Shown: positions 49,769-58,500 of the stretch, piece by piece
How the letters are laid out: every line of letters begins with the position of its first letter
How positions within the stretch are numbered: the stretch's first letter is position 1
Source: UMGS363 sp051881815
Lineage (GTDB): Bacteria > Bacillota > Clostridia > Oscillospirales > Ruminococcaceae
Direction: 5' to 3'
Assembly (NCBI GenBank): GCA_051881815.1
Contig: JBJEQP010000038.1
Coordinates: 4,425 to 68,424 of the forward strand
Length of the DNA: 64,000 nt
Made by a program: the position numbers and the translations under genes
Notes under the pieces: generated by a model
What the model was told of the DNA's origin: nothing
What the model saw: only the letters and a program-made list of their open reading frames with translations
Databases searched by the model: none

Positions 49769-51754
49769 ATGACTGGAAAGATATTTGAAAATTCTTCCAA
49801 TATTTATCAGGATCAGGCGAAGATTCTTTTTAATTATTACAAGACCGCTGCCGAAACGATCGTATCTGCCCAGATGAAGGAGGAGCAGAACAAAGCCGAT
49901 CTTATAAAGCAGCGTGATGAATGTATCCAAAATTTTAATAAAACAAAGACGATATTCATTATATCATTTATTGCCGCAGGTCTTGGATTGCTGCTCACAT
50001 TTGTATTTCCTTTTTTTGGACTGGTGTTTGTAGCAGGTCTTGTTGTCGGCATTATTAATGTTGTCAAAAATCAAAAGATGAAAAGGTCAACGGAGGATTT
50101 TGAAAAGCTTATCAAAGAATCGGATCAGCGATATGCAAATATCAGAATGGATTACAAGGTAGATAAGATCGGCGTTGTGTATGTACCCGTTGCAACGAGA
50201 GTGCCTTTCGAGGATCAGAGCTTTGTGCTTGACCATACGGGTGAAACGACCGACACGGGCTTCAAGCTTACGGTTTTAAGGCAGCCCGATGAGTTCCAGG
50301 ATTCTGTTCGTCAGCTCACCGAAACGCTTGATACGCTCCCTGTTGTCGAGGACAACGATCAGACCGAATCTATCAACACATCGGAGTATTCTACCTCCGT
50401 TCAGTCGCTTACACTTAACGATTATATGGGAAATATTGACCGTCAGGTGAGAAATATCAGCTATCTTCTCGGAGATAACGACGATGTTTCCGTTAATATC
50501 CCCGTAATCACACCGCAGAGCAATACAGCAAACTACCTTAAAGAGTTTTCGACCGATGATACCAACGGACATCCCGTTGTAAAGGTGTTCGATGTATCCT
50601 TTGAAGACAGACTGGAGAAGTTTGCGTCCCTCAACGCCTTAAAGGATCAGATAAAGAATTCCGATGACGCTGACAGCAATGAATATATGAAGCATCTCAT
50701 GCAGAAGATCGCCGAATCCGTTCAGCTTTTCACCCAGACAAAGGTTTCCGGCTCTGCAAAGCTTGCCGATTATACAACTTCAATTTTCAACACCGTTCTC
50801 AAAGCAGGCTATACGCAGTATTCACCGAATCTTGAAGCGGAAGAGATCGAAAGAGTACGAGCTGCCGACTTTGACTACCGTTCTTCCGTAAATGAATACA
50901 CTCCGTTCTCCCTTAAAGCAAGCTCTATCGTAAAATATGAGCTTTTCTCCAAGAGCTGGGTCGCAGAGGACGGTTCAAGAACCTCCATGCCGTTCGGTAT
51001 GCACCAGATCGACGAGGAGATCTTTATGCCTGTCATTGCTGCTCTTATGGAGGAAACAAGAGTTGAAAGATTAAAGATCTACAACAACATCGAAGATCAG
51101 AAGAGAATGTATCTTGAAAGATGGTCTTCCGAAACGGGCAATTATTTCCGTGATAACAGAAAGACCGCCGATGAGCTTATCACTCATATGCGTGAAACCT
51201 ATGCCGATTATATGAATGCGTATAATATGTATAAGTCGCTCACCGATACGAGCGGTACGATGAAGCAGAGCGGCAGGCTTGAAGACGGCGAGGTCAAGGA
51301 GATAGATTCCCAGGCTGAAATGATCGCAGGCTTTGAAGCGCAGGCTGCACAATGCAACCGGCAGCAGGAAGAATTTGCCGACTTCATGGATCGCATCCAG
51401 GAAAATATCGAAATGAGCACCCGTGAGTTCTCTCACATTGAATATTACGAGGGTTCACTCCGTGATACCGTTCCTCACGAAACAGCCGTTGCATTCTCGA
51501 ATATACGCGGTCTTGATTACAGACACAGAAAGCTCGTCGGTATCAATCCTTACGTTGCAAACCGTGCGGAGCTGCCGCCCGAGCCGATAACGAGTCCCGA
51601 TATCATTGAACATATCAACATCGACCTTATAAAGCAGGTCGAAGAGGATGTAGGTCAGGCTGTTGCCAATGCTGCCGATCACAGCGAAGTTCCTGCAGAT
51701 GAAGCAGCAGCGACCGCCGAGCAGGATCAGGAAAAGATCCCCGTGACAGTATGA
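49769..51754 (+). CDS. Large protein with membrane hairpin and long cytoplasmic domain, unknown family
   Basis: A 661-residue protein. A helical N-terminus (about 1-55) precedes one membrane hairpin (about 59-95, 'ISFIAAGLGLLLTFVFPFFG' region). The remaining 560 residues look soluble, with beta-rich parts and coiled-coil helices (about 420-520). The C-terminus is acidic. I do not recognise it. A membrane hairpin followed by a coiled coil recalls membrane-shaping or PspA-like adaptor proteins, without any sequence match. It is the largest member of the SPFH operon. Confidence 0.7.
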   Translation: MTGKIFENSSNIYQDQAKILFNYYKTAAETIVSAQMKEEQNKADLIKQRDECIQNFNKTKTIFIISFIAAGLGLLLTFVFPFFGLVFVAGLVVGIINVVKNQKMKRSTEDFEKLIKESDQRYANIRMDYKVDKIGVVYVPVATRVPFEDQSFVLDHTGETTDTGFKLTVLRQPDEFQDSVRQLTETLDTLPVVEDNDQTESINTSEYSTSVQSLTLNDYMGNIDRQVRNISYLLGDNDDVSVNIPVITPQSNTANYLKEFSTDDTNGHPVVKVFDVSFEDRLEKFASLNALKDQIKNSDDADSNEYMKHLMQKIAESVQLFTQTKVSGSAKLADYTTSIFNTVLKAGYTQYSPNLEAEEIERVRAADFDYRSSVNEYTPFSLKASSIVKYELFSKSWVAEDGSRTSMPFGMHQIDEEIFMPVIAALMEETRVERLKIYNNIEDQKRMYLERWSSETGNYFRDNRKTADELITHMRETYADYMNAYNMYKSLTDTSGTMKQSGRLEDGEVKEIDSQAEMIAGFEAQAAQCNRQQEEFADFMDRIQENIEMSTREFSHIEYYEGSLRDTVPHETAVAFSNIRGLDYRHRKLVGINPYVANRAELPPEPITSPDIIEHINIDLIKQVEEDVGQAVANAADHSEVPADEAAATAEQDQEKIPVTV

Positions 51755-51773
51755 GGCGGAGGTGAAGCAATAA

Positions 51774-52679
51774 ATGCCAAGTTTTGATTTTGTTGTTGAC
51801 ACAAAGCCGATGGCTGATTCTGTCGATAAGGTTTCGGGTCACGTTGACGCTACGACAGCTGCTGTTGTTGCTATGCAGGCGGCAGTTATCCGTTCGGAAG
51901 AAAAGGCTGCGGAAAAAATATGCGAAAACGTTGACAGCGGCTTTTATAACCTTATCCGCTCACAGATAAGCATGAAGCTTGCTACATATTTTACGGAAAT
52001 GAACGCAAAGCTTGCACTGCTTATGGAATATGCAAAGGCGCTCGGCAAATCTAAAGATCGTATGGAAAACGATTATAATCGTTTGAGAAGAGAGTATCTG
52101 AAGTTTTTCCGCGGACTTGACGCTTCGCTCGAAACCCGTGTTGCACAGCTGGACAAGGCTGCAATGGAGCTTGCGGATACAAGAAAAAGAGTCATTCTCG
52201 GCAAGTTCCTTCGTGAAGTTCCCGAAACCATGACTCTTTCCGAAGAAGCAGACGCAGCGGAACAGCGCATCGTTTCGGCAAGATTAAAGAGCAAAACGAG
52301 CAGGTCGCTGAAATTCCTCGGAAACAAGGTGCACGAGAACCTTGAATATGCTTCACTTATGGATTCTCTTATGGAGAAAAAGCCCGTTGAAAAAGAGTAT
52401 GAAGAATACATCCCTGTCGTTTATTCTTCCGAGCAGAGTATGCTTATGAGCGAATCCTTCGTGCTGCAGCTCTATTACCCCGAATATCTCTCCGACTCGG
52501 TCAAAAACAGCATTGGTCTTGATGTCCTTAATCAGATAGATTCTTTAACGGAAAAGCCTTCGCCCGAATTTGAAAAGCAGGAAATATCGAAGGAATTCTG
52601 CAATATTGCCGCTTCCGCTCCGCTTGACCCGAGAGTTTCAAAGGTGATGATGGAGTTATTTGAAAGAGGTGGCTGCTGA
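51774..52679 (+). CDS. Helical protein, paralogue 1 of the SPFH operon
   Basis: A 301-residue soluble, mostly helical protein. It is related to the next gene product: both share 'GFYNLI', '...F-GLD--L--R', and an 'RK-VIL' stretch in order, and both start with a beta segment followed by 'VDA-TA-VAAM'. Coiled-coil helices span about 25-140. The start follows CGGAGGTG. The stop overlaps the next start (TGATG), so translation is coupled. The function is unknown; co-assembly with its paralogue is likely. Confidence 0.7.
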   Translation: MPSFDFVVDTKPMADSVDKVSGHVDATTAAVVAMQAAVIRSEEKAAEKICENVDSGFYNLIRSQISMKLATYFTEMNAKLALLMEYAKALGKSKDRMENDYNRLRREYLKFFRGLDASLETRVAQLDKAAMELADTRKRVILGKFLREVPETMTLSEEADAAEQRIVSARLKSKTSRSLKFLGNKVHENLEYASLMDSLMEKKPVEKEYEEYIPVVYSSEQSMLMSESFVLQLYYPEYLSDSVKNSIGLDVLNQIDSLTEKPSPEFEKQEISKEFCNIAASAPLDPRVSKVMMELFERGGC

Positions 52680-53737
52680 TGAGCTATACCAGATCATATT
52701 CCTCCTCCGTTACTGTAAGCGGTTCAAAATCGGTTTCTTACCCTGCGAGCCAGTACGGCGGCACGACAACCGTAAGCTACTCCGAAACTGTACCCATTAA
52801 CATTAATATCACCGTTGAAACAAGTCCGTTCGACAGCAGCGTTAACAGAGCAGGCAGAAACGTTGATGCGCTGACGGCTTCCGTTGCGGCAATGAATGCT
52901 GCAAACTGCGCCGCTATAAAGGCAAACTCCGAGAAGGTATCTCAAAGCCTTGTCAAGGGCTTTTACAACCTTATCAACAACGATATTGCGCTGAAAAAAT
53001 CGGAAAATAACAGCCAGCTTCAGTCCAAGATCGCTCTTCTCAATGCTCTCGCCAACGACACACGGGACAAACACGCAAGAATGTCCGAGGATATTGAAAG
53101 GTTAAGGGCGCACTACAATACGATATTCAAGGGACTTGACGAGGACCTTGCAAAGCGTATAAAGGAGATCGACAAGCCTGCCTTCAACCTCAGCGAAAAC
53201 ATCCGCAAGGGAGTTATCCTGAAGCCGTATCTTTCTATGGCGGCATCTACCGTCAGCGACGCCGATACGGATCAGCAGACAAAGAGCAGCATAACGATAG
53301 CACGCATACGCCGCAAGGTTTCCGAGGTCATAGAAACTATGGCAGATTCGCTCGGAAAAAACCTTTTGTATCGCCGTATGATGAAGGACACCTTATGGCA
53401 TACACGGGCGGATGAAGCGGCGCCGATATATATTCCCGTTGCATATATGCTGTCGGATGGCATAAACAGCGCAGGAAAAACGGATGAATATTATTCTTCG
53501 GACAACGGCTGCAAGGATCGTATAATTTCTTCTGTAAGCTCATTCGTCCGCTCGAAGGACGGTGCTGAAGCAAGTGCTGTCCCCGAGGAAGAGCTAAAGC
53601 TCATAGATCAGGCTTTTTCAAGTATGGTCGAGGAAAGCTTTTTAAATCAGGATAACACGGACAGCTATAATGAACGCGTCTATTCCGAGATACTTCGGTT
53701 ATGGCACAGCGGAAAAGCGGAACTGAAACAGATATAA
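52679..53737 (+). CDS. Helical protein, paralogue 2 of the SPFH operon
   Basis: A 352-residue paralogue of the preceding protein with an extra Ser/Thr/Tyr-rich N-terminus (residues 1-40: 'MSYTRSYSSSVTVSGSKSVS'). That region may be a flexible tail or a phosphorylation target. The shared core is about 45-200: 'NVDALTASVAAMNAANCAAI', 'SLVKGFYNLINNDIAL', 'FKGLDEDLAKRIKEID'. The C-terminal part differs from paralogue 1. No family is recognised. Confidence 0.7.
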   Translation: MSYTRSYSSSVTVSGSKSVSYPASQYGGTTTVSYSETVPININITVETSPFDSSVNRAGRNVDALTASVAAMNAANCAAIKANSEKVSQSLVKGFYNLINNDIALKKSENNSQLQSKIALLNALANDTRDKHARMSEDIERLRAHYNTIFKGLDEDLAKRIKEIDKPAFNLSENIRKGVILKPYLSMAASTVSDADTDQQTKSSITIARIRRKVSEVIETMADSLGKNLLYRRMMKDTLWHTRADEAAPIYIPVAYMLSDGINSAGKTDEYYSSDNGCKDRIISSVSSFVRSKDGAEASAVPEEELKLIDQAFSSMVEESFLNQDNTDSYNERVYSEILRLWHSGKAELKQI

Positions 53738-53758
53738 ATATGAATGTGGGTGAAACAA

Positions 53759-54736
53759 ATGCAGGAATTAAATGAAATAAGGATAGGGGATCAGGAGATC
53801 GTCCTTAACAATAATCTTGTAAAAACAAGTATTCTGCCGCAAGGCTCAAAAGACCTCGGCAGAAACATAAAGATCCAGGGCAACACCGTAGTTGAAGGCA
53901 GTACATTCGGCAATAATATCAGCATCAAGGACGGAAAGGTACAAATGATGGGTGCGGTGTACGCAAACAAGGAGCTTCATATCGAAAATGATATCTCGGG
54001 AACGGTAGTTTTCAACAAAGCCGTTGCAAGCGCCGAGAGCATAGCGTCTTTTGTCGTATCGGGCAGAGTTATATACGGCTCGGATGTCAACGCACCGCAG
54101 ATAAAGCTGAAAAACTGCTATATAGGCGGAAGCGTTTTCGGAGCAGAGGTGTACCTTGAAAACTGCGTAGTGCTCGGAGGAATTTTTGCGTCAAAAAGCG
54201 CTATCATTTCCGACTGTATTTTCGGAACCTTCAATGCGCCGAGCGTTGAGCTTGCAGGCGTAAACTATATGCTTTATCCTGCGGCATTTTCGGTAGAGCC
54301 GCTGACATATCTTCCGCAGGCAGAGCTTTATAACATTTCGTTGGCGCATCTCGGAGCTTTATTCAAGGGCGAAAAAGAAGATCCCAACACAGGCAAGATC
54401 AAAATGAACCTTGAAACGGACAGCCAGCGTACAGTTCTTGTCGATGAAAGCGGTGCGACCATCACGGTAAACAGCTATTCGATATCGGGAAGAGTGCTTG
54501 TTGCGGATGTGATAGACTTTGAAAAGCTGGAAAACCACTTCCTTATCGGTGCAGGAGCACTTAACAGCCAGATACTAAAGGTTTACTCCTTGACAAAGGA
54601 GGACGGAACAAGATCGGAAGAGCTTACTATCGAAAACATTTCCGAATTCTTCTTCAAAATTCTCAGCGGTGCTGTTCAGATACAGGATGTATCGGGAAAT
54701 ATCAGCTTCAGTGAATTGAAAAAATCATTTGAATAA
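53759..54736 (+). CDS. Bactofilin-like beta-helix protein
   Basis: A 325-residue protein. The first 170 residues have a repeating pattern of short beta strands with Gly and Val/Ile turns ('IQGNTVVEGSTFGNNISIKD', 'GGSVFGAEVYLENCVVLGG', 'SKSAIISDCIFGTFNAPSVE'), which is the right-handed beta-helix design of bactofilins and polymer-forming cytoskeletal proteins. The rest is a mixed soluble domain. Such proteins form filaments on membranes. It ends the SPFH operon, before a terminator. The ATG at 53759 follows GGGTG; an ATG at 53744 is too close to the previous gene to have a site of its own. Confidence 0.75.
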   Translation: MQELNEIRIGDQEIVLNNNLVKTSILPQGSKDLGRNIKIQGNTVVEGSTFGNNISIKDGKVQMMGAVYANKELHIENDISGTVVFNKAVASAESIASFVVSGRVIYGSDVNAPQIKLKNCYIGGSVFGAEVYLENCVVLGGIFASKSAIISDCIFGTFNAPSVELAGVNYMLYPAAFSVEPLTYLPQAELYNISLAHLGALFKGEKEDPNTGKIKMNLETDSQRTVLVDESGATITVNSYSISGRVLVADVIDFEKLENHFLIGAGALNSQILKVYSLTKEDGTRSEELTIENISEFFFKILSGAVQIQDVSGNISFSELKKSFE

Positions 54737-54740
54737 AAAA

Positions 54741-54783
54741 AGTCCATAGAGATCCCGTATAAAGGGTTTTCTATGGACTTTTG
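54741..54783 (+). terminator. Terminator of the SPFH operon
   Basis: AGTCCATAGA pairs with TCTATGGACT, with an inner ATCCC/GGGTT stem. TTTT follows. Confidence 0.85.
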
Positions 54784-54885
54784 TGCTGTTGAAGGAGAAT
54801 GACCATGAATGTATGACAGATACAGAATATGCGTTAGATCATTCGCTGAACTTAAGGAGTTTCGCTCTACTGCCAAAGATCATTC

Positions 54886-55061
54886 ATACTAATATCAAAT
54901 CAACCGTAAGACTAAATCCTCGGATATAATAATCCAATTCTGTGTCAAGCTCCCTTGACAGGCGGCAGCCTGCCTGCGGTCGCCCTCCAAGGTAAACAAG
55001 TTTACCTACTTGGATTATTCTATCTGTCGGCTTTGTCTATAGAACGATTTGATATTAGTAT
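54886..55061. repeat. Palindromic MITE-like element, copy 4
   Basis: 176 bp. ATACTAATATCAAATC pairs exactly with GATTTGATATTAGTAT at the other end. The centre is close to copy 1 (GTCAAGCTCCCTTGACAGGC, GCCTGCCTGCGGTCGC) and the right side close to copy 2 (AAACAAGTTTACCTA, GTCGGCTTTGTCTATAGAA). The arm sequence is different from copies 1 to 3, yet self-complementary. Confidence 0.82.
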
Positions 55062-55081
55062 CAGACCTGCGGCAAGCTTTG

Positions 55082-56401
55082 TTATGATTCGTCTAAATCA
55101 AGGGTAAGCTCGATATCGACATCTCCGTCGCTTCTTGCAATGGTAAGAGTCATATTTTCTCCTGCCTTATGCTTATTCTTGATCTTTACAAGCTCATCCA
55201 TTGTGGAGATGCTTTTTCCGTCTGCCTTTACAATGACATCGCCTGCTTCAAGTCCTGCAGCTTCTGCGCATGAGCCCGGCTCAACGGATGCAACGAGAAC
55301 GCCGCTGTCAACGGGGAGATTATAGTAACGCTTTACTGCGGCGGTTATCTCGGTTCCCGTGATGCCGATCTTCGGAGTTGTGTTCTTTACTTCGCCTGTT
55401 GTCATAAGCTCATTAAGGATAGGAAGCGCGTCTGTGATCGGTATTGCAAAGCCTACACCGTCAACCTCGGAGCTTGCGATCTTTGAAGAAGTTATTCCGA
55501 CAACCTGACCTATGCTGTTAAGGAGCGGACCGCCGGAGTTGCCGGGGTTGATCGCTGCATCGGTCTGGAGAAGGGTCATTGTTGCTGTGCCGCCTGCGAT
55601 CTCAACACTCATTTCCTTATTCAGTCCCGAAATGATACCATCCGAAGCGGAAAGTCCAAGCCCGAGAGGATATCCGAGCGTTATAGCCTTATCGCCCATT
55701 TCAAGCACGGACGAGTCGCCGATCTCTGCAGGGGTAAGTCCGCTTGCATCAATTTTAAGAACTGCAAGGTCTGTGTTCGAGTCGCAGCCGATGATCTTTG
55801 CTTCATATTCGGTATCGTCGCTTAATGTAACGGTGACCTTATCAGCCTTTATGACCTCGGTCTGGCTTCCGGAATTATTGAAGTTGTTATAGAAATTATC
55901 GAAGAAATTGCTGAACGGGTCAAAACCGCCGTTGTTTATGCTTGTTCTGACTTCAGTCGTGATAACGTGCGCATTTGTAACGATATAGCCGTCTGCGCTG
56001 AACACGATGCCTGTGCCTGTGCTTGCGCCGCCTGCGGATGAAAATGCTGCGGAAACAAGGACAACGGAAGGCTTGACCTTATCAATTACATCCTTTGTTG
56101 TCATTTCGCCGCCCGTATTTGAAGCCGAGCCGAGAGCCGATACCTTGTTGGAGCTGCCGCTGTCCGAAGCTGTCGTCTGGCTCTGTGTGAAAGCAGGAGC
56201 GGTTGTCTGTACCGAAGTGCTTACGTTGTCATTTGAACGTGCAAGATATGCTCCGCCGTAACCCGATGCACCGCCGACAAGAACTACCGCAAGAAGACCT
56301 GCGATTATTTTTCCTGCGCCCGACTTCTTCGGGGGCTTCTGTTCGGGATCGTTTGGTGTGAAACCGCCGTTTGAATAAGTATAGTTATCTGAATCGTACA
56401 T
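55082..56401 (-). CDS. HtrA/DegP-like membrane-anchored serine protease
   Basis: A 439-residue protease. The N-terminus is cytoplasmic and Pro/Lys-rich, with a membrane helix at about 31-52, then a Ser/Thr linker. The trypsin-like domain has H145 ('VTNAHVI'), D211 ('NTDLAVLKI') and S289 ('INPGNSGGPL'). One PDZ domain is at about 345-435. HtrA proteases degrade misfolded proteins at the outer membrane surface. The start at 56401 follows AAAGGCGG; an ATG at 56428 is without a site. It lies between the SPFH operon and the ter-like operon, transcribed with the latter, though about 130 bases separate them. Confidence 0.96.
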   Translation of the reverse strand: MYDSDNYTYSNGGFTPNDPEQKPPKKSGAGKIIAGLLAVVLVGGASGYGGAYLARSNDNVSTSVQTTAPAFTQSQTTASDSGSSNKVSALGSASNTGGEMTTKDVIDKVKPSVVLVSAAFSSAGGASTGTGIVFSADGYIVTNAHVITTEVRTSINNGGFDPFSNFFDNFYNNFNNSGSQTEVIKADKVTVTLSDDTEYEAKIIGCDSNTDLAVLKIDASGLTPAEIGDSSVLEMGDKAITLGYPLGLGLSASDGIISGLNKEMSVEIAGGTATMTLLQTDAAINPGNSGGPLLNSIGQVVGITSSKIASSEVDGVGFAIPITDALPILNELMTTGEVKNTTPKIGITGTEITAAVKRYYNLPVDSGVLVASVEPGSCAEAAGLEAGDVIVKADGKSISTMDELVKIKNKHKAGENMTLTIARSDGDVDIELTLDLDES

Positions 56402-56532
56402 ATAAATGCCGCCTTTCTGTATTTTCATCTCGGGAGTGCTGTTCCCGATTACAGTTATTATTTTAAAGCGTCAATGTGTGAATGATGTGAAATCAATTTG
56501 AAAATGGAATAAAAGAACAAATCGCATTTTTA

Positions 56533-57219
56533 TCAAACAATAGAAGCGATATCCACAAGGTTTTCACAAACCCTGCAATCCATGCCCTGCGCATTGTTAT
56601 TATGTACAAGAATTGCCGGAATACCAACGGAAAGCGCACCTTTTATATCGCTCTGCGGATTATCGCCGACCATAAAGCAACGCTCGGGATATCCTGCCAC
56701 TTTCAGAGCCGCTTCAAAGATCTCACGCCTCGGCTTGTCATAGCCGATCTGCGCAGATATTATCATTCCGTCAAAATACTGTGCAAGCCCTATTTTCTCC
56801 ATAGTTTTATCAAGCTCGGGGTAATTGTTTGAAAGGAGAAAATGCTTATATCCCTTTTCACGGAGCATTTCAAGCGTTTTTACCGTATCATCATATAAAT
56901 GATAGTTCTCGGGTTCAAGCAGAAGCTTTCGGAACAACGGAAGCAGCTTTTTCACTTCACTTTCCGTAATACCAACAGCTTTATATACTTTTTGTATATG
57001 TTCAAAGGTATAATCCCACCATTTTTCACCCGTTAATTCGTGCAGATCCTCATAGTAAAAATCCCATGAGAAGCCGTGCGACATCGGCGGCCGAATGTCT
57101 TCAAGCGTTATATCCTTGTGTTCGGTATAACGCTGCAAACTGCGGTAGAGCGAGCCGCTCCAGAGGTGTTCGGAGTGGACGAGCGTTCCGTCAAAGTCCC
57201 AGAAGATCGTTTTGTTCAT
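56533..57219 (-). CDS. HAD-superfamily hydrolase
   Basis: A 228-residue phosphatase-type HAD protein. Motif I is 'FWDFDGTLVHS' with the catalytic Asp pair, motif II 'FLLSNN', motif III Lys in 'IGYDKPR', and motif IV 'MVGDNPQSD'. It lies 12 bases after the TerD gene in the same direction, so it is the last gene of the ter-like operon. HAD phosphatases also occur in other ter gene clusters. The substrate is unknown. The ATG at 57219 follows GGTG; a GTG at 57228 has no site. Confidence 0.9.
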   Translation of the reverse strand: MNKTIFWDFDGTLVHSEHLWSGSLYRSLQRYTEHKDITLEDIRPPMSHGFSWDFYYEDLHELTGEKWWDYTFEHIQKVYKAVGITESEVKKLLPLFRKLLLEPENYHLYDDTVKTLEMLREKGYKHFLLSNNYPELDKTMEKIGLAQYFDGMIISAQIGYDKPRREIFEAALKVAGYPERCFMVGDNPQSDIKGALSVGIPAILVHNNNAQGMDCRVCENLVDIASIV

Positions 57220-57231
57220 AGTTTTCACCGA

Positions 57232-58500
57232 TCAATTCAGAATATTAAGTCCGTAGTTCCTGCAAAGATCCTCAAGTCCCCTCGGATAGATCATTCCGAG
57301 CGGAGAGATACGGAAGCCGTCCTCGCTGCGGATAAGCTCAATGCCCACAACAGTTCCGACGTCGAGCGGCTTCGGCAGCATAAAGATATAGTTTGTTCCG
57401 TCTTCAAGCGTTATTGAAACGGCAGGATTGGAAAGATCGCTGAAATTGAGGTTCAGCGGATTGTTATAGATAGAATATGCAATGTCTATCTCCGCAACAT
57501 CATGCGGTATCATATCGAAGTTTATGTGGAAGACCTTTTTGTCGGGGGCGTTAAGAAGCTTGACTCCGCCGCCGATAGAGTGGTCGTTGCCGAAGAAAAC
57601 GAACCTGTCGTTCTGTGTGACGGTTCCCTCCTCGTTCGTCAGGAATGCAAACGCATCGACCTCCATAGGGAAGTCCTTGTTGTCGTAGAGAAGCTCTATC
57701 TGCGCAGAGGGGGAATCCGCCTTGACGAGCATTCCACGTTCAATTATGAGAAGCTCATGGGGTTTCTTTTCATCATCATAAGGCATCGGCGCAAGAAGTG
57801 CGGCTTCGATGTCCTCCTCTTCCTCCTCGGGATAGATCATACCCTGCTCGCTGACCTCTTCATCGGTCGGCGCAGGCTCCGCTTCATAAACGAGAGCGCC
57901 GTCCTCAAAGCCGTAAGCGTTTTCCGCAGCTTCGCCCGAAATATATATCCTTCGTTTAACGCCAGTTTCAAAAGAAAGCTCACCATAAAGCAGAGTTCCG
58001 CTTTTCATCGGCTCGATCTCAATAAGGACGGTGTTTTCGCCTGCCGAAAGCTCGGGTTCGGGGATAGTTACTCCGCTCGATTCGGAAACGAGCCTTGCTG
58101 CGGTCGGGAGCATTACAAGGATGCGCACCGAGCAGCCTTTATCGGCAGGAAATACGCCGACATTTATCACGGTCGGTATGCCGAAATAGCCTTCCTCGCC
58201 GTCAATGCCCGTGACCTTTCCGCTGACGGTCACATTGTTAAGGATGGTGCCTTTGCAGGACGAACAAACCGCCGTTCCCGTTCTCGGGTCAAGATGCTCG
58301 GCAAGCAGGTCGTTTATCTCAACATCGGGTGCGTTTATCGTCAGCGCAGTTCCTCTGCCGCACAGAAGCAAAGCGCCGTTCCCGTATATCGTGCAGGGAA
58401 CGCTGACGGTAAAATTGCCCTCGTATTCGCCGTGAGGGATCCTCACTTCACCGTTCAATTCAACAGAATCAAGCCTTTTCTGAAGCTCCGTTGCGTTCAC
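57232..58500 (-). CDS. TerD-domain protein with N-terminal beta-helix and Ig-like region
   Basis: A 422-residue protein. Residues about 1-100 look like the first coils of a pectate-lyase-type beta-helix ('CTIYGNGALLLCGRGTALTI', 'SSCKGTILNNVTVSGKV'). Residues about 105-190 are beta-rich and Ig-like. An acidic linker follows (about 205-240). Residues about 250-422 match the TerD domain: 'EVDAFAFLTNEEGTV', 'DRFVFFGNDHS', 'INFDMIPHDVAEIDIAYSIY' and the C-terminal 'GLEDLCRNYGLNIL'. The calcium-binding acidic residues of TerD (DLDASAF, GDxxxGxGxGDDE) are mostly replaced. The GTG at 58500 overlaps the previous stop (GTGA) behind AAAGGAGG. Confidence 0.85.
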   Translation of the reverse strand: MNATELQKRLDSVELNGEVRIPHGEYEGNFTVSVPCTIYGNGALLLCGRGTALTINAPDVEINDLLAEHLDPRTGTAVCSSCKGTILNNVTVSGKVTGIDGEEGYFGIPTVINVGVFPADKGCSVRILVMLPTAARLVSESSGVTIPEPELSAGENTVLIEIEPMKSGTLLYGELSFETGVKRRIYISGEAAENAYGFEDGALVYEAEPAPTDEEVSEQGMIYPEEEEEDIEAALLAPMPYDDEKKPHELLIIERGMLVKADSPSAQIELLYDNKDFPMEVDAFAFLTNEEGTVTQNDRFVFFGNDHSIGGGVKLLNAPDKKVFHINFDMIPHDVAEIDIAYSIYNNPLNLNFSDLSNPAVSITLEDGTNYIFMLPKPLDVGTVVGIELIRSEDGFRISPLGMIYPRGLEDLCRNYGLNILN

